From the NCBI RefSeq assembly GCF_000016665.1, contig NC_009523.1, positions 1 to 64,000 of the forward strand: DNA of 64,000 nt. The letters are read 5' to 3'. The first letter of the stretch is position 1. Every line of letters begins with the position of its first letter. The position numbers were made by a program, and so were the translations under genes. The notes under the pieces are model-generated. The model was given only the letters and a program-made list of their open reading frames with translations, made no database searches and was not told the origin of the DNA. The DNA is from Roseiflexus sp. RS-1 (GTDB lineage: Bacteria > Chloroflexota > Chloroflexia > Chloroflexales > Roseiflexaceae). Shown here in pieces: positions 1-8,313 of the stretch.

Positions 1-414
1 TTTCCACATTATCCGGGATGTTATCCACAAAATTGTGGATAACATCCTTCCATTGTATGAATCGCCGTATTGCCCATAAACAAGCGATAACAATCCCTCA
101 GGATCGACCCTTCGTCCAGAGTTATCCACGATTCTGATCACCGTTGCTCGACATAGCAAAGAGGCGACGTGCGGGATCTCACAATCACGACCGCAGATCG
201 GAGAGCACTTACTATAAGGAAGTGCGATAACCGGAAGCCTTCTTTCGGCTTGAAAAGTACGAAGGCATGGGGTATGATCGGTGGCACAAGAAACGCTTGC
301 ACGAAGGACCTCTGGCAAGGAAAGCGTCATCTGTGTCCATCGCATATATGCCGCACTGGAGTCCAAAGGTTGTACTCCAGGGGGATTGTGTTTGCCAACA
401 ACAGGGGGGTTGCA
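1..414. other. oriC: Probable replication origin (oriC) with DnaA boxes upstream of dnaA
   Basis: The non-coding stretch before dnaA holds a perfect DnaA box TTATCCACA at 21-29 and its inverse TGTGGATAA at 34-42, a divergent pair with a 4-nt gap. A near-match TTATCCACG lies at 122-130, and looser ATTATCC and GCGATAA sequences occur at 8-14 and 85-91. The boxes, the adjacent dnaA and the window starting here fit a chromosome numbered from its origin. More of the origin probably lies upstream of the window. No obvious AT-rich 13-mer array is visible in this part. Confidence 0.8.
250..278 (+). promoter_or_regulatory. Putative sigma-70-type promoter of dnaA
   Basis: TTGAAA at 250-255 and TATGAT at 273-278 are separated by 17 nt, a near-consensus housekeeping promoter. 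Transcription would begin near 285, giving a leader of about 130 nt before the GTG start at 415. The DnaA boxes lie upstream, so autoregulation by DnaA is plausible but not shown. Confidence 0.55.
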
Positions 415-1860
415 GTGAACCTCACCAAAGTCTGGAATACAACACTGGGATCGCTCCAGGTTCAACTGCCGCGCCACGAGTACAACACGTGGGTACGCGG
501 CGCCACCCTGCTCGAGATCGACAATGGCGTGGCGATTGTTCGCGCGCCGAACGCCTTCATCAAAGAAGGGTTGGAAAGCCGATATCTCGCCACTCTCCGC
601 GAACAGTTGGGATCGGTGGTCGGCTTTCCGGTCGATGTGCGCGTCGTCCTGGCATCGCCCGACTTCGAGCGCTTCGATGGCGCACCACACAACGGGCGAT
701 CCACGGAGAACGAGACGCGCAGGACTGCACAAAGTTTACCGTTGCAGCCGGGCAGCTCCAGCAATGGCGTGAACCATCCGCTCGAACGGACGCCGCCACA
801 GCAACTCGAATTACATCGGGCGGTGCGTTCCAGCATGCTCAATCCGCGGTATACCTTCGACCGCTTCATTATCGGACCAAGCAATCGCCTGGCGAATGCC
901 GCGTGCATGGCGGTGGCGGAACATCCGGCGCAGGCGTACAATCCGTTGTTCCTCTACGGCGGCGTGGGATTGGGGAAAACGCACCTCCTGCACGCCATCG
1001 GCAACTTCGTGCTGGACCGCGACCCGGAGGTGAATGTGCTCTACGTCTCTTCCGAGACGTTCACCAATGACCTGATCAACTCCATTCGCCGCCAGCAGAC
1101 GGAGGAGTTTCGCATTCGTTACCGCAATATCGATATTTTGCTTATCGACGATATTCAGTTCATTGCGGGCAAAGAGCAAACCCAGGAAGAGTTTTTTCAT
1201 ACCTTCAACACACTGCATTCTGCCGGGAAACAGATCGTCATATCGTCAGACCGATCGCCCAAGGCGATCCTGACGCTCGAAGAGCGCCTGCGCTCACGCT
1301 TTGAGTGGGGGTTGATCGTCGATGTGCAAATGCCTGATCTGGAGACGCGCACAGCAATTCTGCGCGCAAAAGCGGAGCAATCACCGGTTCCGGTACCCCA
1401 ACCGGTGATCGACTTCCTTGCCCAGCGCATTCAGAGCCATATTCGCGAACTGGAAGGATGCCTCAATCGGGTGACAGCATTTGCGCAAATGTATAATGTT
1501 CCGGTGACCATCGAGGTGGCGACCGCAGCACTGAGCGAACTGCTCGACACCAACCGGCGCAAACGGGTGACCCCCGATGCCATCCTGCGCGAAGTCGCCG
1601 CATTCTACAGCGTCGATCTGCGTGCATTACAGGGGCGCAGTCGTAGTCGCAATATCGTCATTCCCCGTCAGGTGGCGATGTATCTTCTCCGTGAGGAAAC
1701 CGACTCGAGCCTGATGGAAATCGGTCAACTGCTCGGCGGGCGTGATCACACGACCGTTATGTATGGTTGCGAGAAGATCACCGAAGAACTCAACTCGGAC
1801 GCGCGCCTGCGCCAGGAAGTTGCGACGATTCGCGAACGCCTGCTGCACAGCGCCGGATAA
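415..1860 (+). CDS. dnaA: Chromosomal replication initiator protein DnaA
   Basis: DnaA binds oriC DnaA boxes, oligomerises with ATP and opens the duplex to load the replicative helicase. The 481-residue product has the N-terminal helicase/DnaB-interaction domain (about 1-80), a variable linker, the AAA+ core with Walker A GVGLGKTH near residue 184 and Walker B LIDDIQF near 243, and the C-terminal box-binding domain with signature [10 protein letters not shown] near 442-451. The GTG at 415 is preferred over earlier in-frame starts: a GGGGGG-rich Shine-Dalgarno lies just upstream, and [12 protein letters not shown] matches where DnaA proteins begin. Reading further upstream would add 82 residues unlike any DnaA. 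The next gene is not dnaN, so the classical dnaA-dnaN-recF-gyrB order is absent; gyrB lies at 53.4 kb. A hairpin follows the stop. Confidence 0.97.
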
Positions 1861-1862
1861 AC

Positions 1863-1920
1863 AGAGCCTGTCCAGCTTATCTGCCAGGGGAGTAACCGCA
1901 GCATGCGCTGGACAGGCTCT
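1863..1920 (+). terminator. Long inverted repeat after dnaA, probable terminator
   Basis: AGAGCCTGTCCAGC at 1863-1876 pairs perfectly with GCTGGACAGGCTCT at 1907-1920 (14 bp stem, 30-nt loop), starting 3 nt after the dnaA stop. There is no U-tract, so it may act as a factor-assisted terminator or mRNA-stabilising hairpin rather than a classical intrinsic terminator. Confidence 0.6.
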
Positions 1921-2020
1921 GCTGTTTGACAGAGACGCCTCATGCGGCTATGCTTGCATAAGATACGGTGAAGACCAGACGGCTGCACGAAACGTTGCAC
2001 CATGTATTCGAGGAAGTGCC

Positions 2021-3196
2021 ATGCATCAGGATACCTGGACGCCGTTGATGGGGCCGAGTCTTGCCCCTGACGAGCATCTGACCTTTACAACTGCTGGAAA
2101 CACCCGAAGCGCATTCGTTCTCTGGTTTGCGCAGGGGTTAAGCGCGGCGCTGGAACGCCACGGACATGCGTTCATCGCGCCCGACGCCCCTACAGACGAT
2201 GAAGCTCCTGAATCACCGCCTGCACGCCTGGTGTTGAACCTGTGCGATCTTGATCGCCCACGACCGATCCATCGCCGTGGACAGGGCACATTTGTTGTGA
2301 CCATTGTTGAGGGGGAAGACAACCAGCGTGATGTGATGAAAGCGGCGTATCCGCTGATTGTGCGCTCGCTGGCAAACATGGTGATTTACAACACGCGCAT
2401 CGATGGCGTGCTCGAAAGCCATTTCGTCACCATCGAGCAGGGGCACTACACGGTGCGACTCGAAGGTGACGAGCAGACATTCTTCGATCAGATCTATCGG
2501 CGCATTCAGCCACTGGCGTGCAGTCATCTGGTGATCAACAACAAGTTCACGCCCGACCTGCCGGATTATCTGTGGGAGGGCGATGAAGCCACACGCCAGA
2601 TCAGTTGGGCGGGGCGGCAACTCGATGGGATGGGCCTGCTGCCAGCGGCAATCCCGATCCACGAATACCTTTCGGAGCGCGAACTGCGCCACGTCAGGCG
2701 ATTGTACGGCATTGGCGGTCTCAGTTATGGCAACCTCAGCGCCCGCGCGCTCCACAACCCGGATTATTTCTGGATGTCGGCATCGGGGGTTGACAAGAGC
2801 CGCCTTGAGGTGGTGGGGCGCGACATTCTGCTGGTCACCGGGTATGATCCACAAAACCTGCAGATCAACCTGAGCGTGCCGCCACATATCGAGCCGCGTC
2901 GTGTTTCGGTCGACGCCATCGAGCACTACATGATCTATCGCGAGCATCCGCAGGTGCAGGCGATCATTCACATCCACGCCTGGTGGCGCGATCCCATTCC
3001 TTCCACACAGGTCAACTATCCGTGCGGCACCTACGAACTTGCCGCCGAGGTAGCGGAACTGGTGCGTCAGGCGCCCGATCCGTCACGCGCGGTGATCGGC
3101 TTGAAAAATCACGGACTGACCATCACCGGTCATTCGATCCCGGAGATTTTCCAGCGTATCGAGGGGATGATCGTCCCGCAGGTGCCCATGTCGTAA
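2021..3196 (+). CDS. Class II aldolase/adducin domain protein with an extra N-terminal domain
   Basis: The C-terminal half (about residues 210-391) carries class II aldolase/adducin hallmarks: GNLSAR for phosphate/substrate binding, a metal-binding HIHAWW segment and LKNHGLTITG. The family cleaves or epimerises phosphorylated sugars with a divalent metal, but some members have other roles. The first ~200 residues are not a domain I recognise; they include a run VLNLCDLDRPRP and a segment VVTIVEGEDN. ATG 2021 is chosen because AGGAAG precedes it by 4 nt; the frame is open back to 1742 through the terminator. An SDR oxidoreductase starts 46 bp downstream on the same strand, so the two probably form an operon, perhaps for a sugar or hydroxy-acid. 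The substrate cannot be read from sequence. Confidence 0.75.
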   Translation: MHQDTWTPLMGPSLAPDEHLTFTTAGNTRSAFVLWFAQGLSAALERHGHAFIAPDAPTDDEAPESPPARLVLNLCDLDRPRPIHRRGQGTFVVTIVEGEDNQRDVMKAAYPLIVRSLANMVIYNTRIDGVLESHFVTIEQGHYTVRLEGDEQTFFDQIYRRIQPLACSHLVINNKFTPDLPDYLWEGDEATRQISWAGRQLDGMGLLPAAIPIHEYLSERELRHVRRLYGIGGLSYGNLSARALHNPDYFWMSASGVDKSRLEVVGRDILLVTGYDPQNLQINLSVPPHIEPRRVSVDAIEHYMIYREHPQVQAIIHIHAWWRDPIPSTQVNYPCGTYELAAEVAELVRQAPDPSRAVIGLKNHGLTITGHSIPEIFQRIEGMIVPQVPMS

Positions 3197-3242
3197 CCGA
3201 CAGAATGAAACAGGTGCAACACAGAGGAAACCGATAAACGCT

Positions 3243-3956
3243 ATGCTCGAAGGAAAGATTGCAATTGTAACCGGCGGCGCCGGGGCGCTTGGCAGCGCCG
3301 TGGTGCAGACGTTGCTCGACACTGGCGCGACGGTGTGGGTTCCATACATTAATCCGTCTGAATTCGACCATCTGCGTCAGCGTCTCGGCGCCCCCGCCAG
3401 TACGCGACTGGATGGCAGACTGCTGGACCTGACCGACGAAACAGCGGTGCAACAGGCGTATGCTCAGGTTGCCAGCGCCCACGGCGGCATTGATATCCTG
3501 GTCAATGTTGCAGGAGGGTTTGCTGGCGGTGAACCGGTGCACCGCACATCCTGGGCGCTCTGGCAGCAGCAACTGGACATCAATCTCAAAACGGCGGTTA
3601 TCTCATGCGCTGCAGCGGTGCCGCATATGCTGGCGCGTGGCGGTGGAGCGATTGTCAACGTCAGCAGTCGCACCGCAACGCAAAGCGCCAGGAATGTCGC
3701 TGCGTATGGCGCTGCCAAACGCGCGGTTCTCCAGTTGACCGAGGCGCTCGCTGCTGAACTGCGCGACTCGAACATCACTGCGAATGCCATTCTGCCCAGC
3801 GTGATCGACACCCCCGCCAATCGCGCCGCCGATCCCAAAGCTGACCATAGTCGCTGGGTCGCGCCAGAGGCGATTGCACGCGTCGTACTGTTCCTCGTCG
3901 GTCCCGATGCGCGGATCATCAGTGGCGCTGCGATCCCGGTGTATGGGAGAGCATAA
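3243..3956 (+). CDS. Short-chain dehydrogenase/reductase (SDR) family oxidoreductase
   Basis: A 237-residue classical SDR, NAD(P)-dependent. It has the cofactor glycine motif TGGAGALGS near residues 10-18, NVAGG (the NNAG equivalent) near 90, a catalytic serine in VNVSSRTA, and Tyr/Lys in AAYGAAK. Length is typical of the family. It follows the aldolase-domain gene by 46 bp and is probably cotranscribed. The carbonyl or alcohol substrate is unknown. Start ATG 3243 lies 5 nt after an A-rich stretch without a strong Shine-Dalgarno. Confidence 0.85.
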   Translation: MLEGKIAIVTGGAGALGSAVVQTLLDTGATVWVPYINPSEFDHLRQRLGAPASTRLDGRLLDLTDETAVQQAYAQVASAHGGIDILVNVAGGFAGGEPVHRTSWALWQQQLDINLKTAVISCAAAVPHMLARGGGAIVNVSSRTATQSARNVAAYGAAKRAVLQLTEALAAELRDSNITANAILPSVIDTPANRAADPKADHSRWVAPEAIARVVLFLVGPDARIISGAAIPVYGRA

Positions 3957-4001
3957 ACCCTGCTGGGGGATTATGAATATTCACTACCAAATAAGAAGGC
4001 G

Positions 4002-4886
4002 CTAACGCAGGCGCGCCACAGCCGTAACGATCAGCAGCGCCATCCACAACCCGATCAACAGCAACTGCAACACGGCGCCGCTCAGCAGGGCAATAACGCC
4101 AAACCCAAAGAGCGGCAGCGCACCCAACCCCAACCCGACGCCGACCGACGCCTGCATTGCGCGTCCGCGCTTGTGCGTCAACTGCTCGACGATGCGCACC
4201 GTCAGCGCACCCATGAGCGGAGCGGACATCATTGCCAGGAACAACCCCAAAAACGGCACACCGGCAAGCGCCACGACCAGAATCGAACCGATCAGCGCAG
4301 CAAAAAACCCAATCACCACACCGATCAGCATGTGCGAAAGTTCCGCCTGGTAGTGCGGCGGGCGGCGCGCCTTGCGGCACTCCGGGCACAACTGGCCAAC
4401 GGGGGTCATCTGCGCGCACGAGCCGCAGATCGGGCGGTTGCACTGCACGCAGCGCAAACCGGTCTCACGGTCGGGGTGGATGTAGCAGTACGCCACATCG
4501 ACAGTTGTGGTCGGCGGTTCCGGGGCGGAGAGCAACGGCGAGGCATTACCGCTTGCGTGTTGTTCCTGGCGACGGTGTGAAGGTGCAATCTGCAACCCTT
4601 CCGCAATCAATTTTTCGACATACGCCAGACTATCTGCGGCTTCGGTATTGGTCGGGTCGAGCGCCAGCACGCGCTGGAGATAGTCGCGCTTTTCGGCAAG
4701 GATCGGAACGACGCTGCTCAAACCGAGCCACGCTTCGGGATTCTCGCTGTCGAGTTCAGTGGCGCGGCGAAACCGGGCGCGCGCCGTAAACGTATCGCCT
4801 GCCAGCGCGGCTGCTCGTCCTTCGGCGATCAACTGCTGCACTTCGGTAGCGGTCGATTCGGTCATGGGTTCCCCGGTCGCCTGCAT
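4002..4886 (-). CDS. TPR and B-box-type zinc finger membrane protein
   Basis: A 294-residue protein of unknown function with a recognisable layout: two TPR-like helices (about 15-85, with LAGDTFTARARFRRA and ALDPTNTEAADSLA), a Pro/Thr-rich linker, and a B-box-like zinc finger near 134-171 with a Cys/His series ending CxxC-x6-CPEC. The C-terminal third is three to four hydrophobic membrane segments. The TPR/zinc/membrane architecture recurs in a second gene at 49,002-50,042, and both genes lie next to copies of the same dispersed repeat. The start could be 4886 (MQATGEP) or 4865 (MTESTA). A TATAAT at 4907-4912 leaves a leader of only ~14 nt for the former. A role in membrane-bound protein-protein scaffolding is inference. 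Confidence 0.75.
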   Translation of the reverse strand: MQATGEPMTESTATEVQQLIAEGRAAALAGDTFTARARFRRATELDSENPEAWLGLSSVVPILAEKRDYLQRVLALDPTNTEAADSLAYVEKLIAEGLQIAPSHRRQEQHASGNASPLLSAPEPPTTTVDVAYCYIHPDRETGLRCVQCNRPICGSCAQMTPVGQLCPECRKARRPPHYQAELSHMLIGVVIGFFAALIGSILVVALAGVPFLGLFLAMMSAPLMGALTVRIVEQLTHKRGRAMQASVGVGLGLGALPLFGFGVIALLSGAVLQLLLIGLWMALLIVTAVARLR

Positions 4887-4906
4887 AGGTTTCTCTTTCT
4901 GTATGA

Positions 4907-4912
4907 ATTATA
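4907..4912 (-). promoter_or_regulatory. -10 element for the TPR/B-box gene
   Basis: A perfect TATAAT on the minus strand lies 20 nt upstream of the ATG at 4886. A weak TTGAGA at 4932-4937 gives a long 19-nt spacing, so only the -10 is convincing. Confidence 0.5.
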
Positions 4913-5248
4913 CCCCGGAAGCGGATGTTTCTCTCAACACGTCTCTTCTGCGTCTGCGCGGTGCACGCCTTCTCCTACGAGGGGAAAAGGGGGATCCTTT
5001 TATATCGATGTTCTGTCCTGCCCCTGAACCCATCGATAGCGGTCACTTTATGGTACGTCCGCTTCGACCGGTATGATGCATCGCAAACATAAGGATTCGG
5101 TGAGGAAAGTATGCCATCCAGGAGACGGAAGGGGAGCATAGTCGCGTCGAAGGAAGCAAGATTTTCGTTCGTAGTATTTGACTGGTCTCAGCGCGCTGCG
5201 CACAGCGCCGGTCGCATGGCGCCAGAAAGCCAGGGAATGATCCCTGCG

Positions 5249-5410
5249 TCCACTGCAAAAAGGTATGTCATCGCTGAGGCGCAGCGTTCGCAGCGGCGGA
5301 TTCCATAGCGAGTCACGCACACGCATGCTTCACCATGCATCCATCATGGTTCGTTTGTAGGGTCCTCTGTGCCCTCGGCGTCTCAGCGGTGCGTTTTGCA
5401 GCGAAGTCAT
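5249..5410 (+). repeat. Dispersed intergenic repeat, copy A (four copies in the window)
   Basis: This stretch, from CCACTGCAAAAAGG to GTTTTGCAGCGAAG, closely resembles sequences at 48,812-48,970, 50,063-50,219 and 50,222-50,358. Shared blocks include GCGTTCGCAGCGGCGG, CACGCACACG, CCATCATGGTTCGTTT and GGCGTCTCAGCGGTGCG. All copies are in the same orientation and non-coding. It lies in the 566-bp gap 4887-5452; the rest of that gap holds a pyrimidine/purine-rich stretch near 4968-4995 and no supported gene. Confidence 0.8.
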
Positions 5411-5452
5411 CCCTGGCTTTCGACGGCGAGCATTGAGCCTGATGTACACGTG

Positions 5453-6856
5453 TTACGACGATGTTCCGCGAATAACCTCCAGCATTTCGGGAACGGTGGT
5501 CACCTTGACGCGCGGGCGACCCTGTTCGGCGCCACGCGCCGTTTCATACGCATCGAGCCGCTTCCAATCTGCGTAGGTGACGAAATCGGGTTTACGAACG
5601 CGCAGCAACTCGACGATGCGCTGCGGATCGCGGTTTTCGTCGGGAATGCCAGGCAATTTCGGCAGGTCTTCAACCATAGCTGCCACAGTGGCAACGGCGT
5701 CCGGTTTGTTGGTGCCAATCACGCCAGATGGACCACGCTTCGCCCAACCCACCACATACTCACCCAGAATGACCGCATCATCGCGCGGACGAATGACCCG
5801 ACCGTTGACATTCGGAATAATGAACGACCCTTCCTGAAATGGCACTCCGGGCAACGGTACTCCGCGATACCCGACCGACCGCAGTACCAATCCCGCTTCG
5901 ATAGTATCGTAGACGCCAATGCCCTTTGCCCGCAGACCGCCGTTCTTATCGACCACCAGTTCGTTGCGCTCCACCTTCACCCGCACCACCCGACCATTCT
6001 CGCCGATCAACTCGACCGGTGATGTCAGGAAACGCATCCGAATGCGGCGCGGGGCGTTATGAACCGTGCGCGCGGCGAACGAGCGCAGAATTTCAACATT
6101 GCGTGCCGCCGACTTGTCCTCCTTCACATGCTCGGCGCTCATCGGGTCGAGTTCCAGGTCGGCAGGATCGACGATCACATCAACGCCGTCCAGTTCACCG
6201 AGTTCTTTGATCTCCGCATTGGTGAATGCCGCCTGCGCCGGTCCGCGGCGCCCCAGCATCACGACTTCGCGCACCTTGCTCTGCCGCAGCGCCTCCAGGG
6301 CATAATCGGCAATATCGGTCTTCGCCAGTTTGTCAGGGTTGGTCACCAGAATGCGCGCCACGTCAATGGCCACATTGCCATTGCCGACCACAACGGCGCG
6401 TTCATGCGAAAGATCGAACGTCCAGTTGCAATAGTCAGGATGCCCGTTGTACCAGCCGACAAACGCCGTCGCCGGGTAACTGCCGATCAGGTCTTCGCCG
6501 GGAATGCCCATGCGCCGGTCAGCCGGCGCACCGACAGCGTAGACAATCTGATCGTAGAACTGTTTCAGGTCTTCGTGGGTGATGTCGGTACCGAAGGTTA
6601 CGTTGCCGAAGTAGCGCACGCGGGGATCGGAAGCGATGCGATCATAAATGCGCGTTACCGACTTGATCGACTGATGGTCGGGTGCGACGCCTTCGCGCAC
6701 CAGTCCATACGGTGTTGGAAAGCGATTGAACATATCGATCAGGACAACGATGTTCGACTGTTTGAGCAACGCCTCGGCGGCATAGAACCCGGCGGGGCCA
6801 GCGCCAACGATAGCCACGCGCACAGGGCGTCCTTCAGTTCCCAATTGTGCATCCAC
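5453..6856 (-). CDS. FprA-like ferredoxin/adrenodoxin-NADP reductase
   Basis: A 467-residue FAD/NADP flavoprotein of the adrenodoxin-reductase/FprA type, which shuttles electrons between NADP(H) and ferredoxin. Visible motifs are the FAD-binding VAIVGAGPAGFYAA at 14-27, the family-typical FPTPYGLVREGVAPDH near 46-61, the NADP-binding VVGNGNVAIDVARIL near 160, LGRRGPAQAAFT, and the C-terminal GWAKRGPSGVIGTNK that is highly conserved in FprA and mitochondrial homologues. Start GTG 6856 follows a GGAGC Shine-Dalgarno. An extended -10 at 6973-6981 points to a single-gene transcript. In a phototroph it may balance ferredoxin and NADPH pools, which is inference. No ferredoxin gene is adjacent. Confidence 0.92.
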   Translation of the reverse strand: MDAQLGTEGRPVRVAIVGAGPAGFYAAEALLKQSNIVVLIDMFNRFPTPYGLVREGVAPDHQSIKSVTRIYDRIASDPRVRYFGNVTFGTDITHEDLKQFYDQIVYAVGAPADRRMGIPGEDLIGSYPATAFVGWYNGHPDYCNWTFDLSHERAVVVGNGNVAIDVARILVTNPDKLAKTDIADYALEALRQSKVREVVMLGRRGPAQAAFTNAEIKELGELDGVDVIVDPADLELDPMSAEHVKEDKSAARNVEILRSFAARTVHNAPRRIRMRFLTSPVELIGENGRVVRVKVERNELVVDKNGGLRAKGIGVYDTIEAGLVLRSVGYRGVPLPGVPFQEGSFIIPNVNGRVIRPRDDAVILGEYVVGWAKRGPSGVIGTNKPDAVATVAAMVEDLPKLPGIPDENRDPQRIVELLRVRKPDFVTYADWKRLDAYETARGAEQGRPRVKVTTVPEMLEVIRGTSS

Positions 6857-6972
6857 GCTCCAGGCTCCCTTTCTTCAAGAACTCAATCGAGGGCGCGGCT
6901 CAACACCCATCGGCGGCCGCGTCATCGTCGGTCGCACGTCGTGATTGTGATGGATGGAACAGGTTGAGCGAA

Positions 6973-6981
6973 ATTATACCA
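6973..6981 (-). promoter_or_regulatory. Extended -10 promoter of the ferredoxin-NADP reductase gene
   Basis: The minus strand reads TGGTATAAT here, a perfect extended -10, about 117 nt upstream of the GTG start. No convincing -35 is present, as expected for extended -10 promoters. The same TGnTATAmT pattern recurs at several other intergenic sites in this window. Confidence 0.6.
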
Positions 6982-7034
6982 CACCCGCAGGAGTGCTTGA
7001 TCGTTCATTTGGCGAGGAAAGGAGGGGGAACACC

Positions 7035-7766
7035 CTAGACAGGAGGCCAGGGAATATGGCGTGCAGCGCCGGGATCGGGGTAGCACCCGGTTTCGATCAG
7101 GCGGTCGAGGCGGCGGCGGAAGGCGCGCACCTCTTCGGGAGCGAGCAACCCTTCGAGTGCGCGGATGAACCGCCTGCCGTTGCGAACATCTTCACGCAAT
7201 GCGCGCAGGTCTGCCATGATCTCTTCACAGATCGGTTCGCCAGCGTAGTCCCAGAGCACGGTTCGCAACTTCGGTTCGGCGTGAAAGCAGATACCGTGGT
7301 CAATCGCCCAGAGGCGTCCATCCGTTCCCTTCAAACAATGGCCGCTCTTGCGATCGGCATTGTTCGAGAGGATGTCGAAGGCGGCCAGGCGCGCGAGTTG
7401 ATCCTCGTAGCCGCCCTCCTTCTGCATGGTGAACAGATGCGCATCCTGGTCGCAGTCGATATACAACTGCACCGAGCCATAGCCATACGGACCATCCCGC
7501 AGAACGGTCGGCGGCACAAGCGACCAGCCGAGGGCTTCGCTGAGCAGGAAGGCGGCGAACTCCCGTTGACACAACGTACCGCGCGGAAAATCCCATAGCG
7601 GGCGTTCGCCGCGGCGTGGCTTGTACACGGCAAGCCCCTGCAGATCGCCGTCGCGCACAGTGACGAGCAGCGTATAGTTACTGCTCCAGGGCATCATGCC
7701 CTGGACTTCCATTTCGCCTTTCGCCAGCAGCGCCAGCACGTCGCCGACACTCAACTCTGTGCTCAT
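7035..7766 (-). CDS. SCO1664-family protein (PI3/4-kinase-like fold)
   Basis: A 243-residue member of the SCO1664 family, which resembles phosphatidylinositol 3/4-kinase-type domains. Consistent residues: AVYKPRRGERPLWDFP (lysine-containing nucleotide-binding strand), FDILSNNADRKSGH (catalytic-loop-like Asp/Asn) and AIDHGICFH (metal-binding Asp). It is the last gene of a tight minus-strand trio with DUF3090 (1-nt gap) and a histidine phosphatase. The same three families are conserved neighbours in many actinobacteria, from my knowledge of those families. Biochemical activity is unknown; a small-molecule or protein kinase role is inference. Confidence 0.85.
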   Translation of the reverse strand: MSTELSVGDVLALLAKGEMEVQGMMPWSSNYTLLVTVRDGDLQGLAVYKPRRGERPLWDFPRGTLCQREFAAFLLSEALGWSLVPPTVLRDGPYGYGSVQLYIDCDQDAHLFTMQKEGGYEDQLARLAAFDILSNNADRKSGHCLKGTDGRLWAIDHGICFHAEPKLRTVLWDYAGEPICEEIMADLRALREDVRNGRRFIRALEGLLAPEEVRAFRRRLDRLIETGCYPDPGAARHIPWPPV

Positions 7767-7767
7767 A

Positions 7768-8280
7768 TCAATTCATTTGCGGGCAGAAGTGACCGCCGGG
7801 ATCGATTGGACGGCCACAGTTGCCGCAGATCTTTCGCCCACGGGCAACCACGCTCGCCGCGTGTTCACTCAAAGCGCGCATTTGCTGACGCGATGCACCG
7901 AAACGTGCCGTCGGCGGCTCATCATCTTCGCCGTCCTCACGGTACCCCTGCATCACCAGAATGACCATATCGCGTTCAGCATCGTACCCGATCCCCATCT
8001 GAGCAATACGAAAACGCGGTTCGATCGGTTCTTCCAGGTTCATATCGCTCGCCAGAAGCAGATCGTCGGAAGAAGAGAGGAGCGGATTCTTCTCTGCCAG
8101 TTCTTCGAGCAGGCGATCGATTGCCTGAGCAAGCGCCCGAACCTGTTCCTTCTCCGCAATGAGTGAAACCAGTTCGCGCCCACGGCGCGCCTGGATGTAG
8201 AAGACGCGCTGCCCCGGCGGACCAACTGCGCTTGCCGTAATGCGCGTCACCGGGTCGAGATCATACGTGAACTTTGCCAT
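7768..8280 (-). CDS. DUF3090 family protein with C-terminal zinc ribbon
   Basis: About 170 residues. Most of the chain matches what I know of DUF3090 (early FTYDLDPV, GPPGQRVFYIQA, then an acidic helix and a DUF3090-typical EPRFRIAQMGIGYD). The C-terminus CGNCGRPIDPGGHFCP is a zinc-ribbon half common in this family. Start is placed at ATG 8280 (MAKFTYD); ATG 8286 and an upstream TTG-type extension to 8298 are alternatives, none with a strong Shine-Dalgarno. It is the middle gene of the trio, 33 bp after the phosphatase stop and 1 nt before the SCO1664-family gene. Function unknown. Confidence 0.85.
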   Translation of the reverse strand: MAKFTYDLDPVTRITASAVGPPGQRVFYIQARRGRELVSLIAEKEQVRALAQAIDRLLEELAEKNPLLSSSDDLLLASDMNLEEPIEPRFRIAQMGIGYDAERDMVILVMQGYREDGEDDEPPTARFGASRQQMRALSEHAASVVARGRKICGNCGRPIDPGGHFCPQMN

Positions 8281-8313
8281 AGCCATACGCCAGTACAACC
8301 ACGTTGCACACCA

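Noticed and set aside
2213-2977. 254-codon minus-strand frame opposite the aldolase-domain gene
   Set aside because: Antisense shadow; the aldolase motifs are in the plus-strand frame.
5043-5326. Small open frames on both strands in the 4.9-5.4 kb gap
   Set aside because: They overlap dispersed repeat copy A, lack ribosome binding sites and do not resemble each other in conserved frame between repeat copies.
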